A stretch of DNA of 64,000 nucleotides from Crossiella sp. S99.2 (GCF_023094165.1 NZ_JALMDK010000001.1:434001-498000), one strand, 5' to 3'; positions 1-8,561 are shown, numbered from the stretch's first letter. Notes: generated by a model not told the origin, from the letters alone. Translations and numbers: made by a program.

Positions 1-259
1 CGGCGCGGACTTCCTGGTCACGCTGAACCTGCACGCCTGGCGCCCGCCGGTGCCCGAGGTCGGCGAGACCGCCGAGCCCACCCCGGAATCGGCCACCGAG
101 GTGCTGGCCAAGGCCTACGCCACCGCGGGCTGGCAGCTCGAAGCCGCCAAGTACCTCACCCCGGAGGAGATCGCCGGGCTGGCCACCTCCTGGACCCGCA
201 GGCTCAACTCCTCCCGCGACCAGCTCGACGTGCTCGCGCTGCGCGGCAAGATCGCCTAA
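1..259 (+). CDS. 16S rRNA (adenine1408-N1)-methyltransferase, KamB family, C-terminal part
   Basis: Only the last 85 codons are present; the gene enters from the left in frame 2. The fragment reads NLHAWRPPVPEVGE, then a PEPTPES-like stretch, AGW, YLTPEEIAGL and TSWTRRLNSSRDQLDVLAL. From memory this closely follows the C-terminus of KamB from Streptoalloteichus tenebrarius, which uses SAM to methylate N1 of A1408 in the ribosomal A site and gives kanamycin/apramycin resistance. The family has paired Trp residues that grip the adenine; the Trp of TSWTRRL fits one of them. The SAM-binding half lies outside the window, so activity cannot be judged. It ends four bases into the stop of the convergent lipoprotein gene. 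Confidence 0.8.
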   Translation, partial: GADFLVTLNLHAWRPPVPEVGETAEPTPESATEVLAKAYATAGWQLEAAKYLTPEEIAGLATSWTRRLNSSRDQLDVLALRGKIA

Positions 260-732
260 ACGGACACCGGACAGCGCACCGAGGTCCGGTTCACCAGCAC
301 CGTGCCCACCCCGTAGATCCCGCCGGTGGCCAGGTGCCGGGCCGCGACCGTGCACACGATCTGGTTGACCGCCCACGAGTTCAGCGGCAGCAGAGAGCCG
401 TCGGCGCCGTGCACCTCCACCTCGACCGTGTTGCGCTCGGTCACCGTGGCGCTCAGCTCGCCGACCCCGTTGCCCGGCAGCGCGGTGGACAGGCCGCGCG
501 GATCGTCCTCGGTGATCCCGTTGAACAGCTCGCGCAACGCGGTGTTGTAGTCGCCCAGCTTGCCGATCTTGCGGACCACCGGGGTCGGCCGGTTGCCCTG
601 CAGGAAGTACAGCGTCGGTCCCTCGGCGAGCCCGCGCGGACCGTCGCCGCCGCTCAACGGCGGGGTCGGCCGCACCCCGCACCCGGCCAGCAGCGCCAGC
701 GCCGCCAGCACCGCGGTCAGCCGCTTCACCAC
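256..732 (-). CDS. GerMN-domain lipoprotein, AfsQ3-like
   Basis: A 158-residue protein starting at tandem GTG codons that overlap the stop of the histidine kinase gene (GTGGTGA). The N-terminus is a lipoprotein signal with lipobox LLAGC, so the mature protein should be anchored outside the membrane. The rest (TLYFLQGN, ALRELFNG, LPLNSWAVNQIVCTV) resembles a GerMN domain, as found in LpqB. It is the third gene of a regulator/kinase/lipoprotein operon. In Streptomyces the afsQ1-afsQ2 pair is likewise followed by a lipoprotein gene, so a role as sensor accessory is inferred. An upstream in-frame extension is possible but lacks the lipobox at its N-terminus. Confidence 0.75.
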   Translation of the reverse strand: MVKRLTAVLAALALLAGCGVRPTPPLSGGDGPRGLAEGPTLYFLQGNRPTPVVRKIGKLGDYNTALRELFNGITEDDPRGLSTALPGNGVGELSATVTERNTVEVEVHGADGSLLPLNSWAVNQIVCTVAARHLATGGIYGVGTVLVNRTSVRCPVSV

Positions 733-2198
733 GGACCACCCTCCTCGAACGCCTGCGCCTCGATCCCCCTGGCCAGCCTGGGCAGCCGCAGGGTGAACCG
801 GGCCCCGCCGTGCGGCGCGTTGGCCGCCTCGATCGTGCCGTAGTGCAGTTGCGCGTTCTCCCAGGCGATCGCCAGCCCAAGGCCGCTGCCCTCGGAGCGG
901 GCCCGCGCCGAGTCGGCCTTGTAGAAGCGGGCGAACACCTGCGGCAGCACCGCTTCCGGCAGTCCTGGCCCGTGGTCGGTCACGCTGAACTCGATCCACT
1001 GTGGACTCGCGGTCAGCGTGGCCACCACCGGCGGCTGACCGTGCCGCAGCGCGTTGCCCACCAGGTTGGCCACGATCACGTCCAGCCTGCGCGCGTCCAG
1101 CTTGGTCAGCACGCCCTCGGGCAGCTCGGTGCGCACCGAGTCGATCCAGCCGCGGGCGCGCAGCGTGTTGCGCACCGCCTCGGCCACGTCCACCTCAGTC
1201 AGCACCAGCCTGGCCGCGCCCGCGTCGAACCGGGAGATCTCGATCAGATCCTCCACCAGCCGGGCCAGCTTGCGGGTCTCCTGCCCGACCAGCCGGGCCG
1301 CGATCTGGGCGTCCCCCGGCAGGTTCGCCGACTCCTCGTCCAGCACATCGGTCACCGCGGTCATCGCGGCCAGCGGGGTGCGCAGCTCGTGCGAGACATC
1401 GGCGACGAACCGGCGCGCGTCCGCCTCCATCCGCTGCAACCCGGTCACCGTGCGGTCCAGCGCGGCCGCGGTGTCGTTGAAGGTGTGCGCGAGATCGGCC
1501 AGCTCGTCCGAGCCCTTGACCTCCAGCCGCGCGCCCAGGTCGCCACCGGCCAGCCGCCGGGTGGCCCCGCGCAGCTCGCGCACCGGCCGCAGCACCCCGC
1601 GCGCGGCCAGCAGCGCCAGCAGCGCGGCCAGCGGCAGCGCCAGCAGACTGGTCTGCCACGCGCTGTTGGCCAGCGCGCTGATCTGCTGCGCGGGCCCGGA
1701 CAGGTCCCGGAGCAGGTAGATCTCCATGCCGGTCGGGCTTGGTTCCTCGCCCGCCTTCTTGGTCATCACCGGCATGCCCACGAAGAACACCGTGCCGTTG
1801 CCGCCGGGGGTCTGGCCGCGCTGGAACATCACGATGCCCCGGTCCCGCACCGCGGCCCGCAACTCGCCGGGGAAGTCCGCCAGCCGGTACCCCTGCGGGC
1901 GGGAGGTCATGTTCTGGTAGGTCACCACCACGGCGCCGCCGGGCAGCCTGGTGGAGATCTGGTCCAGGGTGGTCTGGGTCGGCGGGAAGCTGATCTCCGG
2001 CGCGAGCTGGTTCACCGCGGTCCTGGCGTTGTCCATGATCTGGTTCTGGGCGTAGCTGAGCACGGTGGTGCGGGCCGAGACGTAACTGGCCCCGGCCGCG
2101 GCGGCCGCGCCGAGTGCGGCGATGGCCAGGAAGGCGAACACCAGCCGGGCGCGCAGCCCGCGGGCCCATACCGGCAGCGAGTCCAGCAGCCTGCTCAT
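726..2198 (-). CDS. Sensor histidine kinase, AfsQ2-like
   Basis: A 490-residue HAMP kinase. The first membrane segment is at about residues 13-40, an extracytoplasmic sensor region follows to about 180, the second segment is at 182-202 and HAMP at 203-248. HisKA carries the phospho-acceptor His near residue 270 in SHELRTPLAAM. The ATPase part has an N box (NALRHG), a G1 box (DHGPGLP) and a G2 box (GSGLGLAI). The ATG start is chosen because it overlaps the regulator's stop as ATGA, indicating coupled translation. It should autophosphorylate on an envelope signal and pass phosphate to the AfsQ1-like regulator encoded just upstream. Confidence 0.9.
   Translation of the reverse strand: MSRLLDSLPVWARGLRARLVFAFLAIAALGAAAAAGASYVSARTTVLSYAQNQIMDNARTAVNQLAPEISFPPTQTTLDQISTRLPGGAVVVTYQNMTSRPQGYRLADFPGELRAAVRDRGIVMFQRGQTPGGNGTVFFVGMPVMTKKAGEEPSPTGMEIYLLRDLSGPAQQISALANSAWQTSLLALPLAALLALLAARGVLRPVRELRGATRRLAGGDLGARLEVKGSDELADLAHTFNDTAAALDRTVTGLQRMEADARRFVADVSHELRTPLAAMTAVTDVLDEESANLPGDAQIAARLVGQETRKLARLVEDLIEISRFDAGAARLVLTEVDVAEAVRNTLRARGWIDSVRTELPEGVLTKLDARRLDVIVANLVGNALRHGQPPVVATLTASPQWIEFSVTDHGPGLPEAVLPQVFARFYKADSARARSEGSGLGLAIAWENAQLHYGTIEAANAPHGGARFTLRLPRLARGIEAQAFEEGGPW
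994..1006. repeat. Near copy of the GTCCA-N3-TGGAC palindrome
   Basis: ATCCACTGTGGAC inside the AfsQ2-like gene differs from the consensus at the first base. It is read in a different codon phase (Ser-Pro-Gln-Trp) from the other copies. Confidence 0.55.
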
Positions 2199-2869
2199 AC
2201 CGGGCCGAACCGGTAGCCGAAACCGCGCACGGTCTGCACGTACACCGGGCTGGCCGGCCGGTCCTCGATCTTGGCCCGCAACCGCTGCACGCACGCGTCC
2301 ACCAGCCGCGAGTCACCCAGGTAGTCGTGCTCCCAGACCGCCTGCAGCAGCTGCTGGCGGCTGAACACCTGCCCCGGCGAGGCGGACAGTTCCAGCAGCA
2401 GCCGCAGCTCGGTCGGGGTCAGCCCGACCTGCCGGCTGTCCTTGGCCACCACCAGCGCCTGCCGGTCGATCTCCAGCGCTCCGTGCCGCTCCTTGGCGAT
2501 CTGCTCGCTCGCCCCGCGCCGCAGCACCGCCCGGATCCGCGCGTCCAGCACCCGCGGCTGCACCGGCTTGACCACGTAGTCGTCGGCCCCGGCCTCCAGC
2601 CCGCCGACGATGTCCATGTCATCGCTGCGCGCGGTCAGCATGATGATCGGCACCTCGCCGCCCGCCCTGATCCGGCGGCACACCTCGAACCCGTCGATGC
2701 CGGGCAGCATCAGGTCCAGCACCACGATGTCCGGGGCCTGCGCGCGCCACGCGTCCAGGCCCAGCTCGCCGGTGGCCGCCGCGTCCACGGTGTAGCCCTG
2801 CCGCCGCAGGGCCAGTTGCAGGCCCTCGCGCACGGCATGGTCGTCCTCGATCAACAGCACCCTCGGCAT
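2195..2869 (-). CDS. afsQ1: OmpR/PhoB-family response regulator, AfsQ1-like
   Basis: A 224-residue regulator. The receiver domain has the acidic pair EDD near the N-terminus, the phospho-accepting Asp in VLDLMLPG, and the conserved Thr and Lys in LTARSD and DDYVVKPV. The winged-helix domain follows with LTPTELRLLLEL, WEHDYLGDSRLVDACVQRLR and TVRGFGYRF. These segments, especially KPVQPRVLDARIRAVLRRG, are as I remember them in Streptomyces AfsQ1, which controls antibiotic production and nitrogen-related genes. It is the first gene of the operon, with the kinase and lipoprotein genes following by short overlaps. The AfsQ1 assignment rests on recalled similarity. Confidence 0.85.
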   Translation of the reverse strand: MPRVLLIEDDHAVREGLQLALRRQGYTVDAAATGELGLDAWRAQAPDIVVLDLMLPGIDGFEVCRRIRAGGEVPIIMLTARSDDMDIVGGLEAGADDYVVKPVQPRVLDARIRAVLRRGASEQIAKERHGALEIDRQALVVAKDSRQVGLTPTELRLLLELSASPGQVFSRQQLLQAVWEHDYLGDSRLVDACVQRLRAKIEDRPASPVYVQTVRGFGYRFGPV

Positions 2870-2982
2870 GGCACCGATTATCGAGGTCGCCGACCCTGCC
2901 CGCCGACCTGGCGGGCTGGCTGTAGCAGAACCATGACAAGGCGCGGACCAGCCGTGGACATCCGCGGCCGACCGTTAGTGGC

Positions 2983-3639
2983 ATGCGCAACCAGACCCCT
3001 TACCTGGACGCGCCCACCACACCGATCCAGGTGCCCGGAACCAAGCCACGTCGCCGGTTCCGGGCCTGGAGCGGAGTGGCTGGGCTCAGCCTGACCCTGC
3101 TGCTGGTCACCGGCTTCGTCATCTACGGCCTGCCCTCGCCGGAGAACCCCGGCGGCCAGCTCTTCGGCGGCCTCACCGGCGGCACGAGCGCGAACACCCG
3201 GGCCGGCGGGACCACCGGCCCGTCCTGCACCTTCCCGCCGCAGCAGGCCGAACGCCTGGAGGTGCCCAGCGAGCTGGAGCCGGACCGGCTGCAGCCGAAG
3301 ATGCGGGACGCCTTCCAGCAGGCCCGCTGCGCGGCCAAACAGGACGGGGTGGAGATCCTGGTCAAATCGGCCAAGCGCACCGCGGCCGAGCAGCGCAGGC
3401 TGTACCGGCAGGAGATCAAGAACCGCGGCTCGGAGGCGGAGGCCCGCAAGTGGGTGCTGCCGCCGGAGGAGTCCGCGCACGTCAAGGGCACCGCGGTGGA
3501 CGTGAAGCCGCAGTCCGGCGCGAAGTGGCTGGAGCAGAACGGCAACCAGTGGGGCCTGTGCCGCACCATCGACCGCGAGTGGTGGCACTTCGAGTACGAC
3601 CAGGACTGGGTGGGCAAGAGCTGCCCGGCCCCGCGCTAG
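2983..3639 (+). CDS. Single-pass membrane D,D-carboxypeptidase, VanY/M15B type
   Basis: A 218-residue protein with a short cytoplasmic N-terminus, one membrane segment (about residues 33-52) and an extracellular peptidase domain. Zinc-site motifs are visible: SAHVKGTAVDV (SxHxxGxAxD, two ligands) and EWWHFEY (catalytic Glu and third ligand His). M15B enzymes trim the terminal D-Ala of peptidoglycan stem peptides. Two Cys pairs may form disulfides. It converges on the amidase gene, and the two stop codons share the tetranucleotide CTAG. A second gene of the same type lies at 24868-25530. Confidence 0.9.
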   Translation: MRNQTPYLDAPTTPIQVPGTKPRRRFRAWSGVAGLSLTLLLVTGFVIYGLPSPENPGGQLFGGLTGGTSANTRAGGTTGPSCTFPPQQAERLEVPSELEPDRLQPKMRDAFQQARCAAKQDGVEILVKSAKRTAAEQRRLYRQEIKNRGSEAEARKWVLPPEESAHVKGTAVDVKPQSGAKWLEQNGNQWGLCRTIDREWWHFEYDQDWVGKSCPAPR

Positions 3640-4406
3640 GCCCGGCGACCCTGACCGCGGACCAGCCTGGCCACCTCCTGCCGCACCGGCTCGAAGCCGC
3701 TGCCCGCGAAGGCATTGCCGGGGCACTGGGTGGCCACCCAGTCCCGGTGCCTGGCCAGCACCGGACCGTCGTAGCGCTGCCCGTCCTCCACGTTGTGGTA
3801 GTTCAGCCGGGCCAGCGGGTCCAGCCCGCAGAGCAGGCTCAGCGCGGCCAGCGTCCTGGTCAGGGTGCCCACCGCGCGCGGATCGGGCTGCCCGCCGGTG
3901 AAGTCGCCGAGCAGGCAGATCCCGATGTTGCCCGGGTTGTGGCCGCGCACGTGCCCCGCGGTCACCGTCTCCGCGCTGCCATTGACCGGCGGCTGCCGGA
4001 ACACCGCCGGTCCGCCGGTGTGCCTGCCCTGGTAGAGCGTGCCCTCGGGGTCGATCACCAGGTGGTAGCCGATATCGCCCCAGCCCTTGGCCACGGTGTG
4101 GCCGTGGTAGATCGAGCGCACCGCCGCGGCCCGGTCCGCGCCGACGCCGATCGCCGAGTGGTGCACGGTCAGGCACTGCACCGGGCTGAACGTGGCCGGC
4201 CAGACCTCGCCCTGCTGGCCGAAGCGCAGCTTCTCGTCCGCGCCCCACTCCACCCTGGTGCGCAGCCGCACGGCCAGCTCCGGCCGTCCCGGCGCGGCGA
4301 GTTCGGCAGGCGGTTGCCTGCTCCCGGCCCAGGCCGGACCGGCGCCGGTGAGCACCGCCCCGGCCACCCCCGCCAGGCCCGTCAGTAGTGCACGGCGCGT
4401 AGTCAT
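3636..4406 (-). CDS. Secreted N-acetylmuramoyl-L-alanine amidase, PGRP type
   Basis: A 256-residue protein. The start is chosen for its good AGGAGG ribosome site and because it gives a twin-arginine-like signal (TTRRALLTGL, then a hydrophobic run ending AWA). The mature part is an Amidase_2/PGRP domain. It begins with a WGAD motif and has a zinc-ligand His in LTVHHS, GDIGYHLVIDPEGTLYQGR in the middle, and a late His and Cys pair (RHRDW, TQCPG). Such enzymes cleave the lactyl-L-Ala bond of peptidoglycan. It is encoded convergently with the carboxypeptidase gene, which acts on the same polymer. Confidence 0.9.
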   Translation of the reverse strand: MTTRRALLTGLAGVAGAVLTGAGPAWAGSRQPPAELAAPGRPELAVRLRTRVEWGADEKLRFGQQGEVWPATFSPVQCLTVHHSAIGVGADRAAAVRSIYHGHTVAKGWGDIGYHLVIDPEGTLYQGRHTGGPAVFRQPPVNGSAETVTAGHVRGHNPGNIGICLLGDFTGGQPDPRAVGTLTRTLAALSLLCGLDPLARLNYHNVEDGQRYDGPVLARHRDWVATQCPGNAFAGSGFEPVRQEVARLVRGQGRRA

Positions 4407-4678
4407 GGCCACCTCCTGAATCGCAGCGTAATTAGTTGACCACGCAGCGAAATAGGGCACAAACTAGGCCGAATGATCTAGCAACGCTGCGCCGATCGTT
4501 CGCCTGGAGACAAGTAGACCGATGGGTCGGTTTTGTCCTCCAAACGAGTGACGACGATCGGCGGGAAGTGCAGGTTCCAACGTCAGAATCCCCGGCGGAA
4601 CGCGACTACCTTCATAGGTGGCGTCACGATCGAGTGTGAGGCGACTCCAAGAAGGCAAGACGTCGAAAGGGGACCGCC

Positions 4679-5428
4679 GTGGATCCAGTGACACTGCGTG
4701 CACGAGCCGCCGGGGTGCGCGCACGAGTCGGCGCTTACCGGGTCGCCCAGATCGATGCCGTTCCGCTCTTCCAGCACGGGGTCGCCGCGGTGCTCGGCCG
4801 CGACCCGCGGGTGCAGTGGGTCGGCGCGGCCAGTTCCCCCGGCAGCGCGGTGCAGCTCTGCCGCGCCGCCCAACCGAACGTGTTGCTGATCGACTGCGAA
4901 CTGGACCCCGGCGCGCACCTGTGCCGGATGCTGACCGGCATGCAGCCCAGTCTGGTGGTGATGACCCTGTTCCGCCCCGGCCAGCGGGCCGCGGGCGAGG
5001 TGGAGATCGCCCGCCGCGCGGGCGCCAAAGGCTTCCTGCCGCGCGAACTGGACCCGGCCCGGCTCCCGGAGGCGATCTGCCAGGCGGTGGAGCTGGGGCT
5101 GTACGTGGACCCCGCGCTGACCGCGCTGCTCACCCCCGGCCGGGTCATCGGCGCGCAACGCGGCTCCGGGCCTGCGCTGTCCAAGCGGGAGTTCGAGGTG
5201 CTGCGGCTGATCGCGGACGGGCTGACCGCGAAGAACATCGCGCATCGCCTGGAGGTCTCCGAGGAGACGGTGAAGACCCATGTCCGGCGGATGCTGCGCA
5301 AGCTCGACGCGCGGGACCGGGCGCACGCGGTGGCGCTGGCTTACCAGGCCGGGCTGCTCGGGGAAGCGGCCGCGGCCGATGAGGTGGTGCGGTTGATGCC
5401 GGTGACCAGGGCGGTCGCGGCGCGCTGA
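4679..5428 (+). CDS. LuxR/NarL-family DNA-binding response regulator
   Basis: A 249-residue protein from GTG with an AAAGGGGA ribosome site. The N-terminal half is receiver-like: VAQIDAVPLFQHGVAAVL at the start, a possible phospho-site Asp in NVLLIDCEL, and a conserved GAKGFLPREL segment. The C-terminal half is a classic LuxR helix-turn-helix (LSKREFEVLRLIADGLTAKN, SEETVKTHVRRMLRKL). No histidine kinase gene is adjacent, so it is an orphan here. The receiver lacks the usual acidic pair at its N-terminus, so it may work without phosphorylation. Targets are unknown. Confidence 0.85.
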   Translation: MDPVTLRARAAGVRARVGAYRVAQIDAVPLFQHGVAAVLGRDPRVQWVGAASSPGSAVQLCRAAQPNVLLIDCELDPGAHLCRMLTGMQPSLVVMTLFRPGQRAAGEVEIARRAGAKGFLPRELDPARLPEAICQAVELGLYVDPALTALLTPGRVIGAQRGSGPALSKREFEVLRLIADGLTAKNIAHRLEVSEETVKTHVRRMLRKLDARDRAHAVALAYQAGLLGEAAAADEVVRLMPVTRAVAAR

Positions 5429-5464
5429 GGCTCGGGATGCTCAGCGCGCCCTGCTGAGCTGGGT

Positions 5465-5776
5465 TCAGTGCGCCTGCTGGCGGAACTCCCAGTCGAGGCG
5501 CTGCATGACCCACTCCTGGGCCAGGGCCATCGGGGAGGTCTGGCGCTGCGCGGCCAGTTCGCGGAGCTGCTCGTTGGCGATCAGGCTCAGGCGGAGCTGG
5601 TGCACCTCGGCGTTGCCGAAGCGGCGGCCGGTGGCCGTGGTCTCGACGTCGGCCTCGGGGGCCAGCGCGGCGAGGTAGTTGTCGAGCTCCGCGTCGGGAG
5701 CGAGCAGTTCGGTCTCGGCTGCCGGAGCCGGGCGATGACGGCCGTTCTTCGATCGACTGAGAAGCACGGCAGACAC
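5465..5776 (-). CDS. Small ribbon-helix-helix-like DNA-binding protein
   Basis: A 103-residue protein from the GTG at 5776. The frame is open further up to 5854, but those codons look non-coding. The N-terminus is basic (SRSKNGRHR). The C-terminal 45 residues (EVHQLRLSLIANEQLRELA, then SPMALAQEWVMQRLDWE) have a beta-strand/two-helix pattern typical of CopG/Arc proteins. It could be an orphan antitoxin-like repressor or a conserved actinobacterial regulator; no toxin gene is beside it. Function is unassigned. Confidence 0.6.
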   Translation of the reverse strand: MSAVLLSRSKNGRHRPAPAAETELLAPDAELDNYLAALAPEADVETTATGRRFGNAEVHQLRLSLIANEQLRELAAQRQTSPMALAQEWVMQRLDWEFRQQAH

Positions 5777-5859
5777 GGTAACGAACCGGTGTCGAGGATA
5801 CGAGACCTGTGACCTACACGTCAGTGTGTAACACCGCGAACGGGCTATTGACATGGAGA

Positions 5860-6072
5860 GGCCCCCGCGCCAGGGGGAGGAGCACGGGGGCCGGAGGGGA
5901 TCTCCACAGGCGCTGACCGGGGGTGTGTCAGCAAAGTGATTGTTGCATGCTCACTCGTCGGTGCCCAGGGATGTCGTGGAACTTTTTTGTTTAAGTCCTG
6001 TACTTATTCACCAAAACGACGTTATGAACATCGGGTGACCGAGTTTGTGCACAGTGTGGATTAAAACCGATC
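5860..6072. other. Gene-free, partly AT-rich stretch with one hairpin
   Basis: No coding frame is supported here. GGCCCCCG (5860-5867) pairs with CGGGGGCC (5885-5892), which may terminate transcription running out of copA on the minus strand. Bases about 5940-6065 are clearly richer in A+T than the rest of the window. They contain no motif I recognise. Confidence 0.5.
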
Positions 6073-8319
6073 TCACTCGGCCCAAGACCGGAATCGGCGC
6101 AAGCGCAAGCTGTTTGTGACCACGAACACACTAGAGAACGCCATGGCCGCACCGGCCAGCATTGGGTTGAGTACCCCGGCCGCGGCCAGCGGCAAACCTG
6201 CCACGTTGTAGGCGAAGGCCCAGAAGAGATTGCCCTTGATGGTGCCGAGGGTGCGCCGGGACAGCCGGATCGCGTCCGCGGCCACCCGCAGGTCCCCGCG
6301 CACCAGGGTCAGATCGCCGGCCTCGATGGCCACATCGGTGCCGGTGCCCAAGGACAGCCCCAGGTCGGCGGCTGCCAGCGCGGGCGCGTCGTTCACCCCG
6401 TCGCCGACCATGGCCACCACCCGGCCCTCGCCCTGCAGCCTGCGCACCGCGGCCACCTTGTCCGCCGGCATGACCTCGGCGATCACATCCGCCGCCGGGA
6501 TGCCCACCTCCGCGGCCACCGCGGCGGCCACCGTGGCGTTGTCCCCGGTCAACAGCACCGGCCGCAGCCCGAGCTGACGCAACCGGCGCACCGCCTCGGC
6601 ACTGGTCGGCTTCACCGTGTCCGAGACCATCAGCAGCCCGGCGGCCACCCCGTCCACCGCGGCCGCGACCACCGTGCGCCCGGACCCCTCGGCCACCCGC
6701 ACCGCCTCGGCCAGCTCCGCGGTCAGCTCGACCCCGCGCTCGGCCAGCAACCGCGGCCGACCGACCACGACTGCCCGCCCGGACACCGTTCCCTGCACAC
6801 CGAGGCCTTCGTTGTTGCCGAATTCGGCCACCGCGGGCAGCTCGCCCACCTCCTTAGCCGCGCCGTCGGCGATGGCCCGTGCGATCGGGTGCTCCGAGGC
6901 CGCTTCCACCGCCCCGGCCAGCCGCAACAGCTCGGCCCGATCCACGCCCTCGGCCGGGACCACCCCGGCCAGCGTCATCACGCCGGTGGTCACCGTGCCG
7001 GTCTTGTCCAGCACGATGGTGTCGACCCGGCGGGTGGACTCCAGCACCTCCGGCCCCTTGACCAGGATGCCGAGCTGCGCGCCCCGCCCGGTGCCGACCA
7101 GCAGCGCGGTCGGTGTGGCCAGCCCTAGCGCGCACGGGCAGGCGATCACCAGCACGGCCACCGCCGCGGTCAGCGCGAAGGAAGTGGTGGCGCCCCACAA
7201 CAACCAGAAGGCCAGCGTGGCCGCCGCGATCACCAGCACCACCGGCACGAACACCGCGGAGACCCGGTCGGCCAGCCGCTGCACCTGCGCCTTGCCCGCC
7301 TGGGCCGCTTCGACCAGCCGGGCCATCTGGGCGAGCTGGGTGTCCGCGCCGACCCGGCTGGCCCGGACAATCAGCCGCCCGCCCGCGTTCACCGTGCCAC
7401 CGGCCACCGCCGTGCCCGGCCCGACCTCCTCGGGCACCGACTCCCCGGTCAGCATCGACCGGTCCAGCGCCGAGGTGCCCTCCTCGACCACGCCGTCGGT
7501 GGCCACCTTCTCGCCCGGCCGCACCACGAAGAGCGTGCCCACGGTCAGCGCGTCCACCGGGATCCGCCGCTCCCTGCCGTCCGCCAGCACCGCGACATCC
7601 TTGGCGCCCAAGGCAAGCAGCGCCCGCCGCGCCGCGCCGCTGCGCCGTTTGGAGCGGGCCTCCAGCCAGCGGCCCAGCAGCAGGAACATGGTCACGCCCG
7701 CGGCGACCTCAAGGTAGATGTCCGCGGTGCTGGACTCCCGTGGCAGCAGGCTGAACTCGTGCACCATGCCCGGCATCCCGGCCCCGCCCCAGATCAGCGC
7801 GTACACCGACCACAGGTAGGCCACCGCGACACCCATCGAGACCAGGGTGTCCATCGTGGTCGCGCCGTGCCGCAGGTTCACCGCGGCGGTGCGGTGGAAC
7901 GGCCAGCCGCACACCAGCACCACCGGCGAGGACAGCGCCAGCGCGACCCACTGCCAGAACGGGAACTGCAACGCCGGAATCATCGAAAGCAGGATGACCG
8001 GCAGGCCGAGCAGCGCGGCGATCACGAAGCGCGCCTTGAGATCCTCGGCTCGCTCGTCGGTGTCTTCATCGTCCACAATGGACTGTTTGGCCGGTTGCGG
8101 CGGGGTCGCGGTGTACCCGGCGGTCTCCACCGCCGACACCAGCGTGCCGACGTCCAGGCCGTCCGGGTAGGACACGGTGGCCCGCTCGGTGGCGAAGTTG
8201 ACCGTGGCGGTCACGCCGTCGAGCTTGTTCAGCTTGCGTTCGACCCGCCCGGCACAGGCCGCACAGGTCATCCCGCCGATGGCCAGCTCGATCCGCCGGC
8301 CGGCCTCCGTGGTCGTCAC
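6073..8319 (-). CDS. copA: Copper-exporting P1B-type ATPase
   Basis: A 748-residue enzyme that pumps Cu(I) out of the cytoplasm at the cost of ATP. In order it shows an N-terminal metal-binding domain with GMTCAAC, the CPC membrane motif in VIACPCALGLATP, the phosphorylation site DKTGTVTTG, the SEHPIARAI loop and the hinge GDGVNDAPALAAADLG. The GTG at 8319 is preferred over the TTG further up because it sits seven bases after GGAGGGG. The gene is next to copZ and csoR. The linker after the metal-binding domain contains one copy of the GTCCA-N3-TGGAC palindrome (8071-8083). Confidence 0.95.
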   Translation of the reverse strand: MTTTEAGRRIELAIGGMTCAACAGRVERKLNKLDGVTATVNFATERATVSYPDGLDVGTLVSAVETAGYTATPPQPAKQSIVDDEDTDERAEDLKARFVIAALLGLPVILLSMIPALQFPFWQWVALALSSPVVLVCGWPFHRTAAVNLRHGATTMDTLVSMGVAVAYLWSVYALIWGGAGMPGMVHEFSLLPRESSTADIYLEVAAGVTMFLLLGRWLEARSKRRSGAARRALLALGAKDVAVLADGRERRIPVDALTVGTLFVVRPGEKVATDGVVEEGTSALDRSMLTGESVPEEVGPGTAVAGGTVNAGGRLIVRASRVGADTQLAQMARLVEAAQAGKAQVQRLADRVSAVFVPVVLVIAAATLAFWLLWGATTSFALTAAVAVLVIACPCALGLATPTALLVGTGRGAQLGILVKGPEVLESTRRVDTIVLDKTGTVTTGVMTLAGVVPAEGVDRAELLRLAGAVEAASEHPIARAIADGAAKEVGELPAVAEFGNNEGLGVQGTVSGRAVVVGRPRLLAERGVELTAELAEAVRVAEGSGRTVVAAAVDGVAAGLLMVSDTVKPTSAEAVRRLRQLGLRPVLLTGDNATVAAAVAAEVGIPAADVIAEVMPADKVAAVRRLQGEGRVVAMVGDGVNDAPALAAADLGLSLGTGTDVAIEAGDLTLVRGDLRVAADAIRLSRRTLGTIKGNLFWAFAYNVAGLPLAAAGVLNPMLAGAAMAFSSVFVVTNSLRLRRFRSWAE
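8071..8083. repeat. GTCCA-N3-TGGAC palindrome, copy in copA
   Basis: GTCCACAATGGAC; on the coding strand Ser-Ile-Val-Asp with the rare ATT codon, in a poorly conserved linker. Confidence 0.7.
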
Positions 8320-8351
8320 AACCGCTCCCCTCCGCCTCGCCTGCAAGTTGG

Positions 8352-8561
8352 TCAGCTGGTGAGCTGGTAACCGGCCTCGGTCACCGCGGCCTTGACCTCC
8401 TCCGCGCTCAGCTCGCGCTCGCTGGTCACGGTCACCGCGCCGGTGGGCAGGTCCACCGCGACGCCGGTGACCCCGGTGACCTCGGACAGCTCCTCGGTGA
8501 CCGAGCTGACGCAGTGCTGGCAGGTCATGCCGGTGACGGTGTAGGTGGCGCTGACGGACAT
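8352..8561 (-). CDS. copZ: Copper chaperone, heavy-metal-associated domain
   Basis: A 69-residue single HMA domain with the metal-binding loop GMTCQHC near residue 11. It carries Cu(I) in the cytoplasm to the ATPase encoded 32 bases downstream. Its length and start are typical. It lies between csoR and copA, all on the minus strand, and is probably co-transcribed with them. Confidence 0.93.
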   Translation of the reverse strand: MSVSATYTVTGMTCQHCVSSVTEELSEVTGVTGVAVDLPTGAVTVTSERELSAEEVKAAVTEAGYQLTS

